Shown piece after piece: positions 11,601 through 21,773 of a stretch of 64,000 nucleotides of DNA. Numbering within the stretch: the first letter of the stretch is position 1; each line of letters begins with the position of its first letter. The DNA lies in NCBI RefSeq assembly GCF_035046505.1, contig NC_089822.1:217492419-217556418 (forward strand). The letters are read 5' to 3'. Both the position numbers and the translations under genes were made by a program. Below the pieces are notes generated by a model that made no database searches, had not been told where the DNA came from, and saw only the letters and a program-made list of their open reading frames with translations. The stretch is from Tiliqua scincoides. Lineage: Eukaryota; Chordata; Lepidosauria; Squamata; Scincidae.

Positions 11601-12473
11601 TAGCAAATCAATTTAAAAAACAAAGTCCCTTTGCTCCCCTGATTCAAAAACAGTCTTGCAGACCTTCTGAAATTCTCACAGAGGCCTTCAGTCTTTCTCC
11701 AGGCGCTTAGGCTTCACTAGAAGACAGCAATCTTTCCCTTTACCAGGAATCCCAGTGAGGGGGAAAGAATGGAGGTGATAATCTCTGCCATTTAGCCTTT
11801 GTTCACATGGGTTTACCTTGTGCCTGGAGAATGATTGACAGATTGTCAGCCAGCTGCCCTCTCTCCCATTTATGAGTCTATTGTTAAAGGACTGCTTTCC
11901 TTTAATTTAAAGGGTACTCAACAGTTGAGATAATTAGGTTATACCTATAAACAATTGCATCTCTACAACAATAAAAAGCAGTTTTTTAAACTGTGATTTT
12001 AAAGGGATGCATTTTTCCCCTTCTCCAGGGATCAGCACATTCCTTCTCATTTGCAGGGGCCATTCGTGTTGAGTCAGATCTGTGTATAAAAAATCCATGT
12101 ATAACAAGGCTGGACCTGTATTTGATTTTGATTTCTTATCCTAAAAGTCAAATTCACTTTTGTGGTATTACTTCTACAGGTACTAATATCTGAAGGATTA
12201 GGACGGTATGCAAAGGACCCAAAGTTTGTTTCTGCTACAAAACATGAGATTGCAGATGCTTGTGACATGACTATTGATGAGATGGAAAGTGCTGCAAGTA
12301 ATCTTCTCAATGGGAACATTAGCAATGGAACCAATGGTGACATGTTCCCCATTTTAAACAGACAAGATTATGAACTTCAAGACTTTGGTCCTGGCTATAG
12401 TGATGAAGAGCCGGATACTGGTAAATATGAAGAAGACTTAGCTGATGAAATGATATGCATTACAACCTTATAG
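800..12473 (+). CDS. CACNA1D: CACNA1D, Cav1.3 L-type calcium channel alpha-1D subunit, last five coding exons
   Basis: The exons at 800-949, 4929-5092, 8042-8163, 10045-10365 and 12180-12473 join in frame with GT-AG introns and give 349 residues plus a stop. The product is the distal cytoplasmic C-terminus of the pore-forming subunit of a voltage-gated L-type calcium channel in the plasma membrane, known for pacemaking, endocrine secretion and hair-cell release. Recognisable Cav1.3 blocks are [80 protein letters not shown] and the closing [12 protein letters not shown]. The last four residues (ITTL) fit the class I PDZ ligand known for the long isoform. The channel core and the proximal tail lie upstream of the window. 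The assignment to CACNA1D rather than CACNA1C, S or F rests on remembered human sequence and on the neighbouring CHDH and IL17RB genes. Confidence 0.96.
1299..1833. mobile_element. Harbinger-like MITE, long GC-rich family
   Basis: It begins GAGCCCAATCC after TGA and contains a GC-rich middle with CAGCAG and CCTCC runs like the other long copies. The right end is less clear. Open frames across it are due to base composition. Confidence 0.5.
2755..2906 (+). repeat. Interspersed repeat family E (unclassified SINE/LINE tail)
   Basis: It shares a block reading GTGCTCCTATATTTAGCAGG, then a TTCACCCCA motif, then GATTGTGATCCCTTTTGGGA with other copies (for example 10865-11090, 59815-59960 and 61253-61790, in the other orientation). 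I do not know the family's name. Confidence 0.5.
3841..4008. mobile_element. Harbinger-like MITE, family A, with TTA duplication
   Basis: The element runs from GGGCCCAGACGTATCCAACT to TTGGATAAGATTGGACCC and is flanked by TTA at 3838-3840 and 4009-4011. A 3-bp TWA duplication is typical of PIF/Harbinger. Confidence 0.75.
4113..4411. mobile_element. hAT-like non-autonomous element
   Basis: Inverted ends GGGCCTCCAAACT and TTTGGAGGCCTC enclose about 290 bp, including GGGCCAGATCCAGTGTGCCA. This fits the family that begins CAGGGGTCTCCAAAC elsewhere in the window, but I found no clean duplication. Confidence 0.5.
4929..5092 (+). CDS. CACNA1D: CACNA1D coding exon
   Basis: The acceptor is TTTTACTCAG and the donor GTGAGT. 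The exon completes the split Arg codon of the previous exon and ends after one base of a Pro codon. It encodes a segment with [31 protein letters not shown] and LLPPTPP, equivalent to the human Cav1.3 segment with ERPRGYHHPQGF and [11 protein letters not shown]. The poly-basic RSPRRR run is conserved. Confidence 0.95.
5093..8041. other. CACNA1D intron
   Basis: Mostly unique AT-rich sequence. A CR1-like LINE tail lies at 5273-5480. I see no exon or RNA gene. Confidence 0.65.
5273..5480 (-). mobile_element. CR1-like LINE 3' fragment
   Basis: The stretch with AGAGTTGGAAGAGACTATAA, GAGTCCAACCCCCTGCC and GTCTCTGCTTGAAGACC is the reverse complement of the classic CR1 3' end found in sauropsids. 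It is truncated. Confidence 0.7.
8042..8163 (+). CDS. CACNA1D: CACNA1D coding exon
   Basis: The acceptor is AAATTTCAG and the donor GTGAGT. The frame enters with two bases and leaves on a codon boundary. It encodes [19 protein letters not shown], then [21 protein letters not shown], nearly identical to the human Cav1.3 block. Confidence 0.96.
8623..8664. repeat. (GT)n microsatellite
   Basis: A perfect GT run of about 42 bp. Confidence 0.98.
8846..8900. mobile_element. Harbinger-like MITE family A, left end only
   Basis: It starts GGGCCCAATCCTATCCAACT after TAA and breaks off after about 55 bp. Confidence 0.65.
9193..9373. mobile_element. Palindromic hAT MITE with 8-bp duplication
   Basis: The two halves are inverted copies over about 65 bp (left start CAGGGGTGCTCAAACTTTCA, right end TGAAAGTTTGAGCAACCCTG). 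The copy is flanked by CCTTAGAG at 9185-9192 and 9374-9381. An 8-bp duplication and CAGGGG ends are those of the hAT superfamily. Confidence 0.9.
10045..10365 (+). CDS. CACNA1D: CACNA1D coding exon
   Basis: This 107-codon exon lies between the acceptor TTTCACAG and the donor GTAAGT and is in phase 0 at both ends. It begins [18 protein letters not shown] and holds [62 protein letters not shown] and [12 protein letters not shown]. The order of blocks matches human Cav1.3 without gaps. Confidence 0.96.
10865..11090 (-). repeat. Interspersed repeat family E
   Basis: It includes TTTTCAACAAGGGTAGTTCA, AAGACTTACAGTCGTACAAA and CAGCTAAATATAAGATAATA, shared with copies near 59.9 and 61.3-61.8 kb. Confidence 0.5.
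11571..12118. mobile_element. Tc1/mariner-like non-autonomous element (TA duplication)
   Basis: It is bounded by TA on each side (11569-11570 and 12119-12120), with ends CAGGTTGAGTCC and GGCTGGACCTG. A second copy in reverse orientation begins at 63717, and the two match over at least 150 bp (for example AGAAGGAATGTGCTGATCCC in the second). No transposase frame was seen. Confidence 0.6.
12180..12473 (+). CDS. CACNA1D: CACNA1D terminal coding exon (distal C-terminal regulatory domain)
   Basis: The acceptor is TTCTACAG and the exon reads 97 codons to a TAG. It encodes [39 protein letters not shown], then [19 protein letters not shown] and [12 protein letters not shown]. In the long Cav1.3 isoform this helical part is the distal regulatory domain that folds back on the proximal tail and competes with calmodulin (family knowledge). 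The central stretch ([15 protein letters not shown]) is the least conserved. A TA-flanked transposon ends about 60 bp before the acceptor. Confidence 0.96.
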   Translation, partial: VLISEGLGRYAKDPKFVSATKHEIADACDMTIDEMESAASNLLNGNISNGTNGDMFPILNRQDYELQDFGPGYSDEEPDTGKYEEDLADEMICITTL

Positions 12474-13770
12474 TATTTAGCAAGATAAATTGTGTAATTT
12501 TTAAACAAACAAAAGTGCCTCATAGTTCCAAGATGCTAGGCACTAGTTGGAATTAATAAGGAATCAAGCTTTGCACGAGTGATGGTGTCACATCACGGGG
12601 AAGCCATACTTTTATTTACTAGTTAGTGACTCCAGGGTGGTGAATCAGGATCAGAGTGGCAGGGTGTCAAGGCCTTTGCTATAGAATCTTGAGCTCACCA
12701 GTGAGTGAAGGTTGATCTTTTGACCCAAGGAGAATCTAACCAGCCTGTTTTCAAAAAGATGAAGAAAAAGTTGAAAGATGGCCATTTCGGCTTTGTGCTA
12801 CGGCTGTTTCTCAGTGGAAAGGTTTGGCACACACAAAAAAAGCCTTCAGGAGAAGAATATGGTGATAATTAAAAGTGTCATGACCTCTAATTACACAGCA
12901 TATCAAATGTTCACTGCATTCAGCATATCCACTCAGATATTGTTTTCAAATTTGCCTCCTTTTTAAAAAAAGTTTTTATCTAATAGTTTGTCACACTCTA
13001 ACTACAAGAGCTTGTTCTATTGGACTGATGCTGAAAATCATTGTTCTCATATGTAACATCAGTTTACATAGCAAAATATCATTTAAGATAGTCTGTTTTA
13101 TGACTATCACATTATAAGGGCAAAATATACTGGAATAATTGCATTTTTACCAATGCACTGGCAACCAGGTTAAGTAGAGTTAAAATAAGATAGTTTGTTT
13201 TAAAAATTATATAGCAGAGATTATTGTAAATAAATTGTAATTACAATCATTTGTATTTGTAAAGAGATGTTCTATATTTTGTAATTATTGTACCGTAATT
13301 GAACTGCAGCAATATTTATGGAGCCTAATTATTGTAACTCTCCACTGAATTCTAGATAGAAGTATTTTTACTTGGATTGTATAGAGCTATAGGATTAAAT
13401 ATTTAAAATAGAGCCACCTCTTATTTCTTCATTGTAAAATGCTTTTGAGGTAACATTTAAGAAAATTGATGCTACAGAGATTTTATAAAATATTTTGAGT
13501 CAATAGGAGTCTTGCTATACACAAGATATGAAAGATGACAATTTGCAGATCTATATTTGAAAAGATAAGAGATTTGGAGTTACCTATAACCTTGTTGACT
13601 GAAAACAAGCTGTGCTTTCATTTATACCACAGTTTCTGCAATAACAGGTGAATAAAAATAATTTAAATTGGGCCACTTTATCAAGGTTTTCTTTGACCTT
13701 GGCGTATTTTTTGCTATTAATAAAGTGTCCAGGTATTCAGCTTGATCGAGAGTAATTACGAATAAAGAAT
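12474..13770 (+). other. CACNA1D: CACNA1D 3' untranslated region with candidate poly(A) signals
   Basis: The sequence after the stop is AT-rich and free of recognisable interspersed repeats, unlike the flanks, which suggests a retained 3'UTR. AATAAA hexamers occur at 13229-13234, 13651-13656, 13719-13724 and 13761-13766. The cluster near 13.72-13.77 kb is the most likely 3' end, but no transcript data are available, so the end is approximate. Confidence 0.6.
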
Positions 13771-14907
13771 TTAGTAGCTAGATGGAAAATGTCAGCACGC
13801 TCCTTTGCTTAAAGTGGAGCATGTGATGAAACATTTACAGAACCAAAAGATTCCTAACATGTTAGGAGTATGGCTTGGTCGCCTCATCTTTTGGTGTTCT
13901 CTGTGTACTGTTTCAAGGGTTTATTTTTTATGCAATCAAAGGAGGGCTTAGATATTATATACGATGCAGTAAAATCCTGCTACGAAACCTGATAAAATTT
14001 TGGAAAATGATAAATGTCAAAAGTCTATTTTATTTACACTGGATAAATTGACTTGCTTTGCCAAGTAACCTTATCAGGGTTTATCTGTATTAATAAAATA
14101 GGTAGCAATTAAAGTCACATTTTTTTTCCAAGTGTGACATATATAAAATATGTTAATACAACCATTTTGTACACAGTGGCAATTTGCTATGGATACCTTA
14201 CAGACCTCTTCTTGAATCGTTCTTCTTTCAAATGCCAGGAGAGAATTTAAGGGTTTGTAAATTATTTCTTGACTTACATCATTTTGTATGAAAAGAAATG
14301 CAAAATGTTCTTCTGAATAAAAATGTGTAATAATTTTATTATACTTAAGAGTCTCTTTACTAGTAGCTTCCATAAATTGAAACCAAAAAATGGTTTCCTA
14401 TGTTTGTTATTGCCGCACTGGACAACAGTCGCACTAGACCAAAAAACATGGAGCGAGTCCTGGGCCACAGTGGAAAGCTTGCCAATGAGGATGGACCATC
14501 AATGTATGTGTATGTTTGTTAAAGTACAAGTGGTGTATTATGATCAGGGAACATAATGCCTGTAACAACTGTGGGTATAATTTACAGGTAAGTTCCCTTG
14601 AAGAGTCCCACTAAATCAAATGGGAGCTGTGCAAGTGTACATCCCATGAAGTGCCCTTTGCCGGGACAGAAAGGCGGGATATAAATTCTATAAATAAATA
14701 AATAAATTCAATAGAAATGCCTCCCAGCAAAGAATCAATAGTAAGGCTTGACTTTTTTTATTCCACTTTTCCAAACTGCAAGCAGTCTTTCCTGCATTGG
14801 TTTCCTTTCAAGGTAAACTGGCATCTTACAGTGTCTTTCTTAGTAAAATCTGTTTTACCTACAAGTGGAAAAGGAATGGGTGGGAAGCAACAGTCAGCTC
14901 AGGGAAT

Positions 14908-15005
14908 GCAGTCTTAGCTCAGTGATGCACTTGCTTTGCATGCAGAAGATTCCCCAGAAAGGGCCATGTATGAAATGCTGGAGAGCTTCTGCCAGTCACT
15001 AGCTA
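14908..15005 (+). mobile_element. tRNA-derived SINE fragment
   Basis: The text TTAGCTCAGTGATGCACTTG and CTTTGCATGCAGAAGATTCC resembles the tRNA-like head (A box with GCTCAGTGG) of a common squamate SINE. It is not a functional tRNA gene because no cloverleaf can be completed. Confidence 0.55.
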
Positions 15006-15585
15006 GACCAATGTTCACAAAGAACGCACACTTTAAGGACAAATCAGTGCAGGCATTAGAAACCAGCACTTTTGGCTTTCAGCAGGCTTTTCCTGACGCT
15101 TCTACTTTCAAAACCTATTGTAGCCCCTCCATCTTGTAGCCCCTCCATCTTAAGGCATAGTAGTATAGGAACTAGTCTTGGGCTTGTTCTCCATCCCTCA
15201 CTGTACATAAACCTGTAGTATAAATTGGGACTTGCAAATGTAAACACCTGTAAGAGTAGGTACAGATCAAGCAGTCTGTTTCCTGGGATAAAAGGGGTGT
15301 TCAGATCGAAAGAGCGGAACCTTCACACACATGTTCACACTACAGGGTGCTGTATTCAGGGTGTTGGAAGGAATGCAAGCCCAAAGCTCCTGTGCCCCAC
15401 TGCATGTAGCACCTGCATGCTGGGGAGGCTCGTGAGCCAGTCCTAAGATTTCCAGCAAGTGATCTCCATTTTATTTGGCTGATCAGCCAAATGTGTTCAA
15501 AAGGTTCTTTCCTAGTTAAACTACTTAAATTTATTTATTTATATTTATACACCACTTTTCAGCTAGGTCAGGCTCCCAGAAGAGC

Positions 15586-16440
15586 TTAAAAGAAAATACC
15601 GTATTTTTCGCTCCATAAGACGCACTTTTTCCCCCCCAAAAAGTGGGGGGGGGGAGTGTGTGCGTCTTATGGAGCGAATACTGCAAAGCTGCAGGCGTTC
15701 TCAGGGCAGCAGAGCCTCCTTGGCAGGTGCTTCTGCCCCTGACCAGGGTCCTGCCTGTGCTCAGTGGTAATGCAAATGCAAATGCAATGGTAATGCAAAT
15801 GCAAATTGAAATGCAAATGCAGGCGCTCAGTGGTAATGCAAATGTTCAGCACTTAGTGACAATGCACTTGCAGAAAAATACTACAGTACCTCATTCTACC
15901 AGTGCAAGGATGATAAAGCAGAAAAGGCTAGCATATAAAATTCCTTTTAAATTAGAGGTAGTAAAATATGCTAAGGAGCATGGAAACAGGGCAGTGGAGA
16001 GACATATTTTATTACACTATTTGGTTCAGAATATTTTTTTCCCTGTTTTCCTCCTCTAAAAACTAGGTGCGTCTTATGGTCAGGTGCATCTTATAGAGCG
16101 AAAAATACGGTATTTCTTTACTCAGCGTCTGGTTGGTCTGTGGAACTCTTTGCCACAGGATGTGGTGATGGCGACTGGCCTGGACGCCTTTAAAAGGGGA
16201 TTGGACAAGTTTCTGGAGGAAAAATCCATTACGGGGTACAAGCCATGATGTGTATGTGCAACCTCCTGATTTTAGAAATGGGTTAAGTCAGAATGCCAGA
16301 TGCAAGGGAGGGCACCAGGATGAGGTCTCTTGTTATCTGGTGTGCTCCCTGGGACATTTGGTAGGCAGCTGTGAGATACAGGAAGCTGGACTAGATGGGC
16401 CTATGGCCTGATCCAGTGGGGCTGTTCTTATGTTCTTATA
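15586..16440 (+). mobile_element. CR1 LINE 3' fragment, split by a pogo-like element
   Basis: The right part reads GTCTGTGGAACTCTTTGCCA (VGLWNSLPQ in translation), then ATCCATTACGGGGTACAAGC, and ends in the tail TTCTTATGTTCTTATA. The left part is only about 12 bp before the insertion at 15599. Confidence 0.85.
15599..16110. mobile_element. pogo/Tigger-like DNA transposon remnant with transposase N-terminal fragment
   Basis: The ends CCGTATTTTTCGCTCCATAA and AGAGCGAAAAATACGG are inverted repeats flanked by TA. Inside, a plus-strand frame from about 15910 encodes KQKRLAYKIPFKLEVVKYAK then EHGNRAVERH, which resembles the CENP-B-type DNA-binding start of pogo transposases. The rest of the transposase is absent, so the copy is non-autonomous. 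Confidence 0.8.
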
Positions 16441-18127
16441 ATTTAAATAGTAATTTAAAAATGTACAATATGCTACGCAGGGGTGTTTACACAAGTCTAG
16501 CCAGGAAGCAGAAAAGCTCCAGGGGGAATTCATGGGCTGGCTAATTCTAAAGACTATACATCAAGCTTATGCCTTTTAGATGTACGTATAACGTTTTGGG
16601 AAATCTAGCTAGCCTCAAAAACAACAGTAACATTATATAATTAACAAGCACAATCAATGCTGGAGTCAGACTTTAGGTGCTTTATAAATAAATAAAAATA
16701 AGTTTATTGGAGGATTAACAGATGAGATACTGTTGCCCATGATCTGTGCAGTCATCCCACTCCTGCCCTGTCCCCAAGTCTTTGTCATGCATCAAAAATG
16801 CACCTGTTTGACTAGATATGAGAACAAAAGAAGTGAGAAAGTCCACCAAGAGAACTGATGCCTGTATTGTACTGTCTTCAACTACTGCCTGTCTCTAGCC
16901 TAAGCTGAGCTAAATTCTACTAAGGACGTAAGAATGTACTGCAAATTAGAGGTTCTTAGTCTGGTATGATCCCACAGGTCCTGGATCATCATATATGAAA
17001 AAGGAATGGAACAGCCACCATGAAGTCCAATAACTTTCAATGTCTCTTTGTTATACTTAAAAGTTAGATCAATATACAAACAATACAGAACACTGAAAAG
17101 AAATTTCCACTTTGAAATATGCTACATACATGAGTATTGTCAATAGTAGCCCATGCCAAATTTCAGAGATCCATAGCTCTGCACCCAGATTATAGGACTC
17201 CTTGCTGGATATCACATTGACTCCTACTGCTCTGATAGGGACAGAAAAATTTCTGTTCTGTATAGTGTTTGGGGGCCTATACTTTTATTGACCTGTTCTG
17301 GCTCCAATTAGTTATGCTGTTTTGATTTATTTTTTGCCCTGTTCAATGTGTTCTTTTTGTTGTTGTTGGACATTTTATTTTTGTTGCATTTCATTGTTTT
17401 TTCTTATATGTTGTGAGCACCTCCCTCATGGGAGAAAAATGAATTCAGCAAAGAGAAGGGAAGGAAGAAAATGTGGGTAGAAGGGATTTCTCTCTGTCCA
17501 GGGCACTGGAAACCTAATTGCAGCAAGGAGGTAGTGAGGGTTAGTTTCCTTTTATTTAGGAAAAAACAACTGCTTCCAAGACAAATAGTAGCTTTGGGAA
17601 GGAGCTGTTTTCAGCAGGAAAATGACACTGACAAAAAGGACTAACACTTCACTCTGCTCACCATAATCCCAATCTGGATCCTGCCCTAGATGCCTTTCAT
17701 TAATGTTTCTTGTTTTAAATATGTGCCTTAATAATATGATTAGCATGTTGTTTGATCCTCAAAGAGCTATAAACTTTGGCAGCATAGATATTTTCAGTAA
17801 GACTCTGCCCCAGTTATTATCAACCAGCCTTCTTTCTGGGGTCTGTTTTAATTGGCTTCTTCCTCAATGTTATCTTATTCACACAGTAATTGCAACAGTG
17901 CCTTGAATTCTTCTCATCATGCTCATTAAAGTGTTGACATAACATTGACAAGTCTAAGTTTGCCATTTCTCTTTCCCTTCCAAGTGGGTATTTTTTGCAT
18001 CAACCTGTTTTTCAGCAAACTGCTGGACCTGGGTTTCATATTTGAATCCAGAGGGCCTTCTTTTTCCAGTGATCATGTTAGGGGCAGGTGGCAAATCCAA
18101 TAGCTGCTAATACTGAGGTCATTTTAA

Positions 18128-18672
18128 CAGCCCAAACCAACCCAACTCCTCATGTGGCGATGCAGCTGGCAAATGGGGTGTGCCTGTACCCCATGGGGGC
18201 TTTTTCATGCCCTGGAGGCCAATGTGGGGCAAGGGAACATTTGTTTGCTTGCCCTAAGGTTAACCAGCCTGCTGGGTCTACTTGGACCTGCACCAGCTAT
18301 ATTGCTATATCACTGCTTCAAGTCCATCTGGACCCAAGGTTGGAGGATTGGGGCTGGGACTGCGGTTAGGATATCCGCATGTGCTGCTGCTAAAACTGAG
18401 GCGTAGGAAGGTTATGGCAGCAGCAATCTGCCCTCCTCTGCAACCCATCTCTGCCGTTCCAGCCCTCCCCACCTCCCTCCCACCATCTGCCCCAATCATC
18501 CGGCACTGGCAGGCGTCCTCTGGCCACTGACACGTGGACCCAGCAGCTTACCACCTGCAGTGGCAGCCAGGCTTTCTGACTGGCATGTCGCATTTTGTGA
18601 AAGCTATAAGGGGCAATCTTATGCCACCAGAATGTTTGTTCCAGCAGCACAAGGCCCTAATAGGACTGGGCC
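18128..18672. mobile_element. Harbinger-like long MITE
   Basis: It begins CAGCCCAAACCAACCC after TAA and ends AATAGGACTGGGCC. The middle is GC-rich, with GGGCAAGGGAACATTTG and GTCTACTTGGACCTGCACCA as in other long copies. Confidence 0.6.
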
Positions 18673-20910
18673 ATAATACCTATTCCCAGGTTTTAAACTA
18701 GAAATCTCTTTTCTATTAGATCTTCTGACAATCCAAGTAATTGGGACAGTTCATAGTACTTATGACAATAAAACTACCATTATAATGGGGGAAATGAATT
18801 ACAGGACCTGTAGAAAAACAATGTCATGCAGAGGTTATAAAACCTCCTCTGGTTGCATGAGGATCAAAGACCTACCATGCCATACAGTTATTTACAGTGT
18901 CAGTCTCTTCATAACCTAGAAGTCCATATGCATTATACAAAAGCTAAAGTATCTTCTGCAGTTATATAACCAACCATTTCTGCCTCCTGTGAACCCTGGG
19001 ATGTAGTGGTATTTTATCTTCACCCCCCCCCCCCCGCAGAATATTTTGCTAGTAGGCAATATTTTAAAATCACTCTATCTTCACATGGTAGAAGAATAAA
19101 CCACATGTGGAAGAATAAACCATATAGAATGTTGAAATCAGTATCTCTGTTTTTCATCACTATTACTATAACATAGGTTGCTGATTTGAATGCCTTAAGT
19201 GCAGTACTGCACAAAACTGTAACACAGCAAAAGGCACAAAATCCATATATTCCACTTGCATCACATTGAGTAATACATGCATTTGTCTGCAATTTAATGA
19301 CAGAACATGTATCTGAGAAATGATTTACCTGCTTTCTTTTGGGACAGTGCTCTCTGCTGTCACATCTTCTCTTCAGTGGCATTCAGATTCGCACATACTA
19401 CTCCTTTCCCCAGTTAATTACAATGCTCCACATTTTTACTGCTTTGCAGCAAGACCAGGTAGCAGGACTTGCTTAGAGCATCTGCAGTTGTCCCTCCAGC
19501 CAGCTCTTAAGTCAGCAGGTTTTGGTAACCTGTCTTCTGTTTTCCAGAGTAAATTATTCTTCCTAGGAAGGCCCAATTAGTTTATTATGAAACTGTTTAT
19601 TTACTGATGTCATATGAGTTTATTGAAATCTCAGCTCCTTCTAATATCATGCTAACCAGAGTTACAGTTATCTGCATTTGATAAGTAAGTTTGTTTTCCA
19701 AAGGCTGGAAAAGATTTAGGTAATCCTACAACCCTCCCCAGAGTTGCTTGTTTTATTGACCACTGTCTACCCCATAATGATAAGAGTAATTAATATATTG
19801 TCCTTTCAGCCACAGACTTCCTAAAACAAATAGAAAAGTATCCAGCAAGTACGATTCATATGTAGAAGCAGGCTTGCAGCACAGTTCTGTGCACATTTAC
19901 TCTGAAGGGCTGGTTCTCACATGCCTGCTTTTCACTTGATATGTGAATGTTCTTCACACCAACAGACAACTTATTTGTGAATGAGCCAGGTCAGATCGGA
20001 TGACCTGACAGTGGAGGGGTTGGGGCATTACAAGCAGTTGTGTAGTGGGCAATGGAAGGTGATTTGGGGGAATTTTGTTAATGAAAATGCATGGACTGCA
20101 GCAGCTTGGGTCATAAGTTTTCTCTGCAAATTTTTGTAAGTAAAAAGTCATAGCATTATGGGGGGGGGGGAAGGTACCATTTCACCCTACCATCCAGCTC
20201 AACTTTTTGAGGGTGGTTCTTTTGGCTGCTCAAATTGTCATGGCCTCATGGGTGGGGCTGACCATAGATGTATTGGGGTTCTTTTAGCCACCATTAAGCA
20301 TATCTCCAGCTGACCTGTCTTCTCTGCAAGTTTTACAGACCTGATGAAGAAGCAAAAAGATGAGCCCATTTTTCAAAGGTAGTTTCCTTCTGGGGTAACT
20401 TGGCTTCCTTGGTTGAAGGAACTGCAAAAAATGGAGGAAAAATACTCTCCTCTTGATGCACAGGTTCTAGTTGGGACTTGTGCATGACAGCATATGACAT
20501 CCATTCTGTACTGTCTTCACTGCTTACTAGTGTATTTCTGGGTTCTGTTCAGTGTGTAGATTATAAGCCTTAACAGCCTAAGACCACAATATTTAAAAGA
20601 CTGTCTCTTTCCCCCATGCCTACCATCGCTCAACATCAGGAACTCTGCTCTATGTTCCCCCCTTTCTGAAGTTCATTTGGGGGAGACATATTTTGGTTTT
20701 TTCTATCACTGCCAAGGGCTTTGAATTCCTCCCTTGGAGGCTTGTTTGGCCCCCTCATTGGTGATGGTGGTGGTTTGGCCCACTCATTGGGGTGGTGGTG
20801 GTTGTTTACATGAATCTGGCTAGCAAAGTCTGGCTAGTAAATGAGCTCCTCTCAAAGAAATAACACTAAGTAATTTCTTGAAGCAGTTCCTGAAACAGTT
20901 ACACTACTTC

Positions 20911-21773
20911 AAGCGCAATCCTAGATTGCACCTAAGCTGGTTCAAGTCCCTTGCACCAGCTTCCGGGTGTTGCAAATGTGCTGTTAAAGCATGTTCACAT
21001 CACCACAGGAGTTGGAGGAAGAGTGCAAGGATGGGCGCCAGACTCCCTATGCCAGATCAAGCACTGAGGGAAGTAAGTTTGCACTGGTAGTGGGCCAGCG
21101 CCTTGGGGGCTGAGGGAGGGCAGGGGGGCATTTTGGGGATGTTCTGGGGTACAGAAAGGCAGGTGGACCAGTGGGTGGGGCAGGCATGGGAGGGGGATGG
21201 GACCGGCCTCTGGCACTTTAAGCTGGATCCTAACTCCCCTTTCCAAGCAGCCCAGCCTAATACCAAGCTACTCAAATCTGCACCAGCAATGTAGCTGGTG
21301 CACTTCTAAGTAGCCCCACTGCAGTGGCTGGAGCAGCGTGTGGGGTAAGGGAAAAATATTCCATTAGCTTGAGTTGTGCCACAGCCATCTCCAACCCTGC
21401 GCTGAATATAGTTTAGGCAGTGCTGTACCTGAGGGGGGAAAGGGGTGGCAATGCCACACCATCATACACTCCCCATGGCTGCGTCCCCCCGTGGCATTCA
21501 GTCAGCGCGCCGATCTGAGGGCTGCCTCCCAGAGGTGTTCCAAGGCCTGGGGAAGTCACATGCAGCCTCCCCAGCCCTCAGAAGGCCTCCTGGGGGTAAA
21601 AAAATCATCACTTCCAGTTTTCGGCCAAAGTGCCTTATGCCTGGAGAGTGGAGGTAGTGGGCACAGGAGTGGCACCTCCAAGCGGGGTACCTGGGGGTGA
21701 GGCAGTGGTCAGGAACGCCACTGAACACAGGCCAGCTGTCCTGTCTGTTCCAGCGCAGATTAGGATTGGACTG
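20911..21773 (-). mobile_element. Harbinger-like long MITE interrupted by a hAT-like insertion
   Basis: The outer ends are AGCGCAATCC and AGGATTGGACTG. The content follows the order of the copy at 60560-61070 (GGCACTTTAAGCTGGATCCT, then GGGGTAAGG). About 300 bp at 21418-21723 has no counterpart there. Confidence 0.6.
21418..21723. mobile_element. hAT-like insertion inside the 20911-21773 element
   Basis: It begins CAGTGCTGTACCTGAGGG and ends TCAGGAACGCCACTG, the CAGTG-type ends of the family seen at 39692-39874. The flanking octamers AGTTTAGG and AACACAGG agree only in part. Confidence 0.5.

Larger units (their letters stand above)
10366..12179. other. CACNA1D last intron
   Basis: It contains an unnamed repeat at 10610-10870, a family E repeat at 10865-11090 and a TA-flanked transposon (11571-12118) that ends about 60 bp before the last exon. 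Confidence 0.65.

Noticed and set aside
14908-15005. Possible tRNA gene
   Set aside because: Only the A-box-like half resembles a tRNA. It matches the head of a SINE better.
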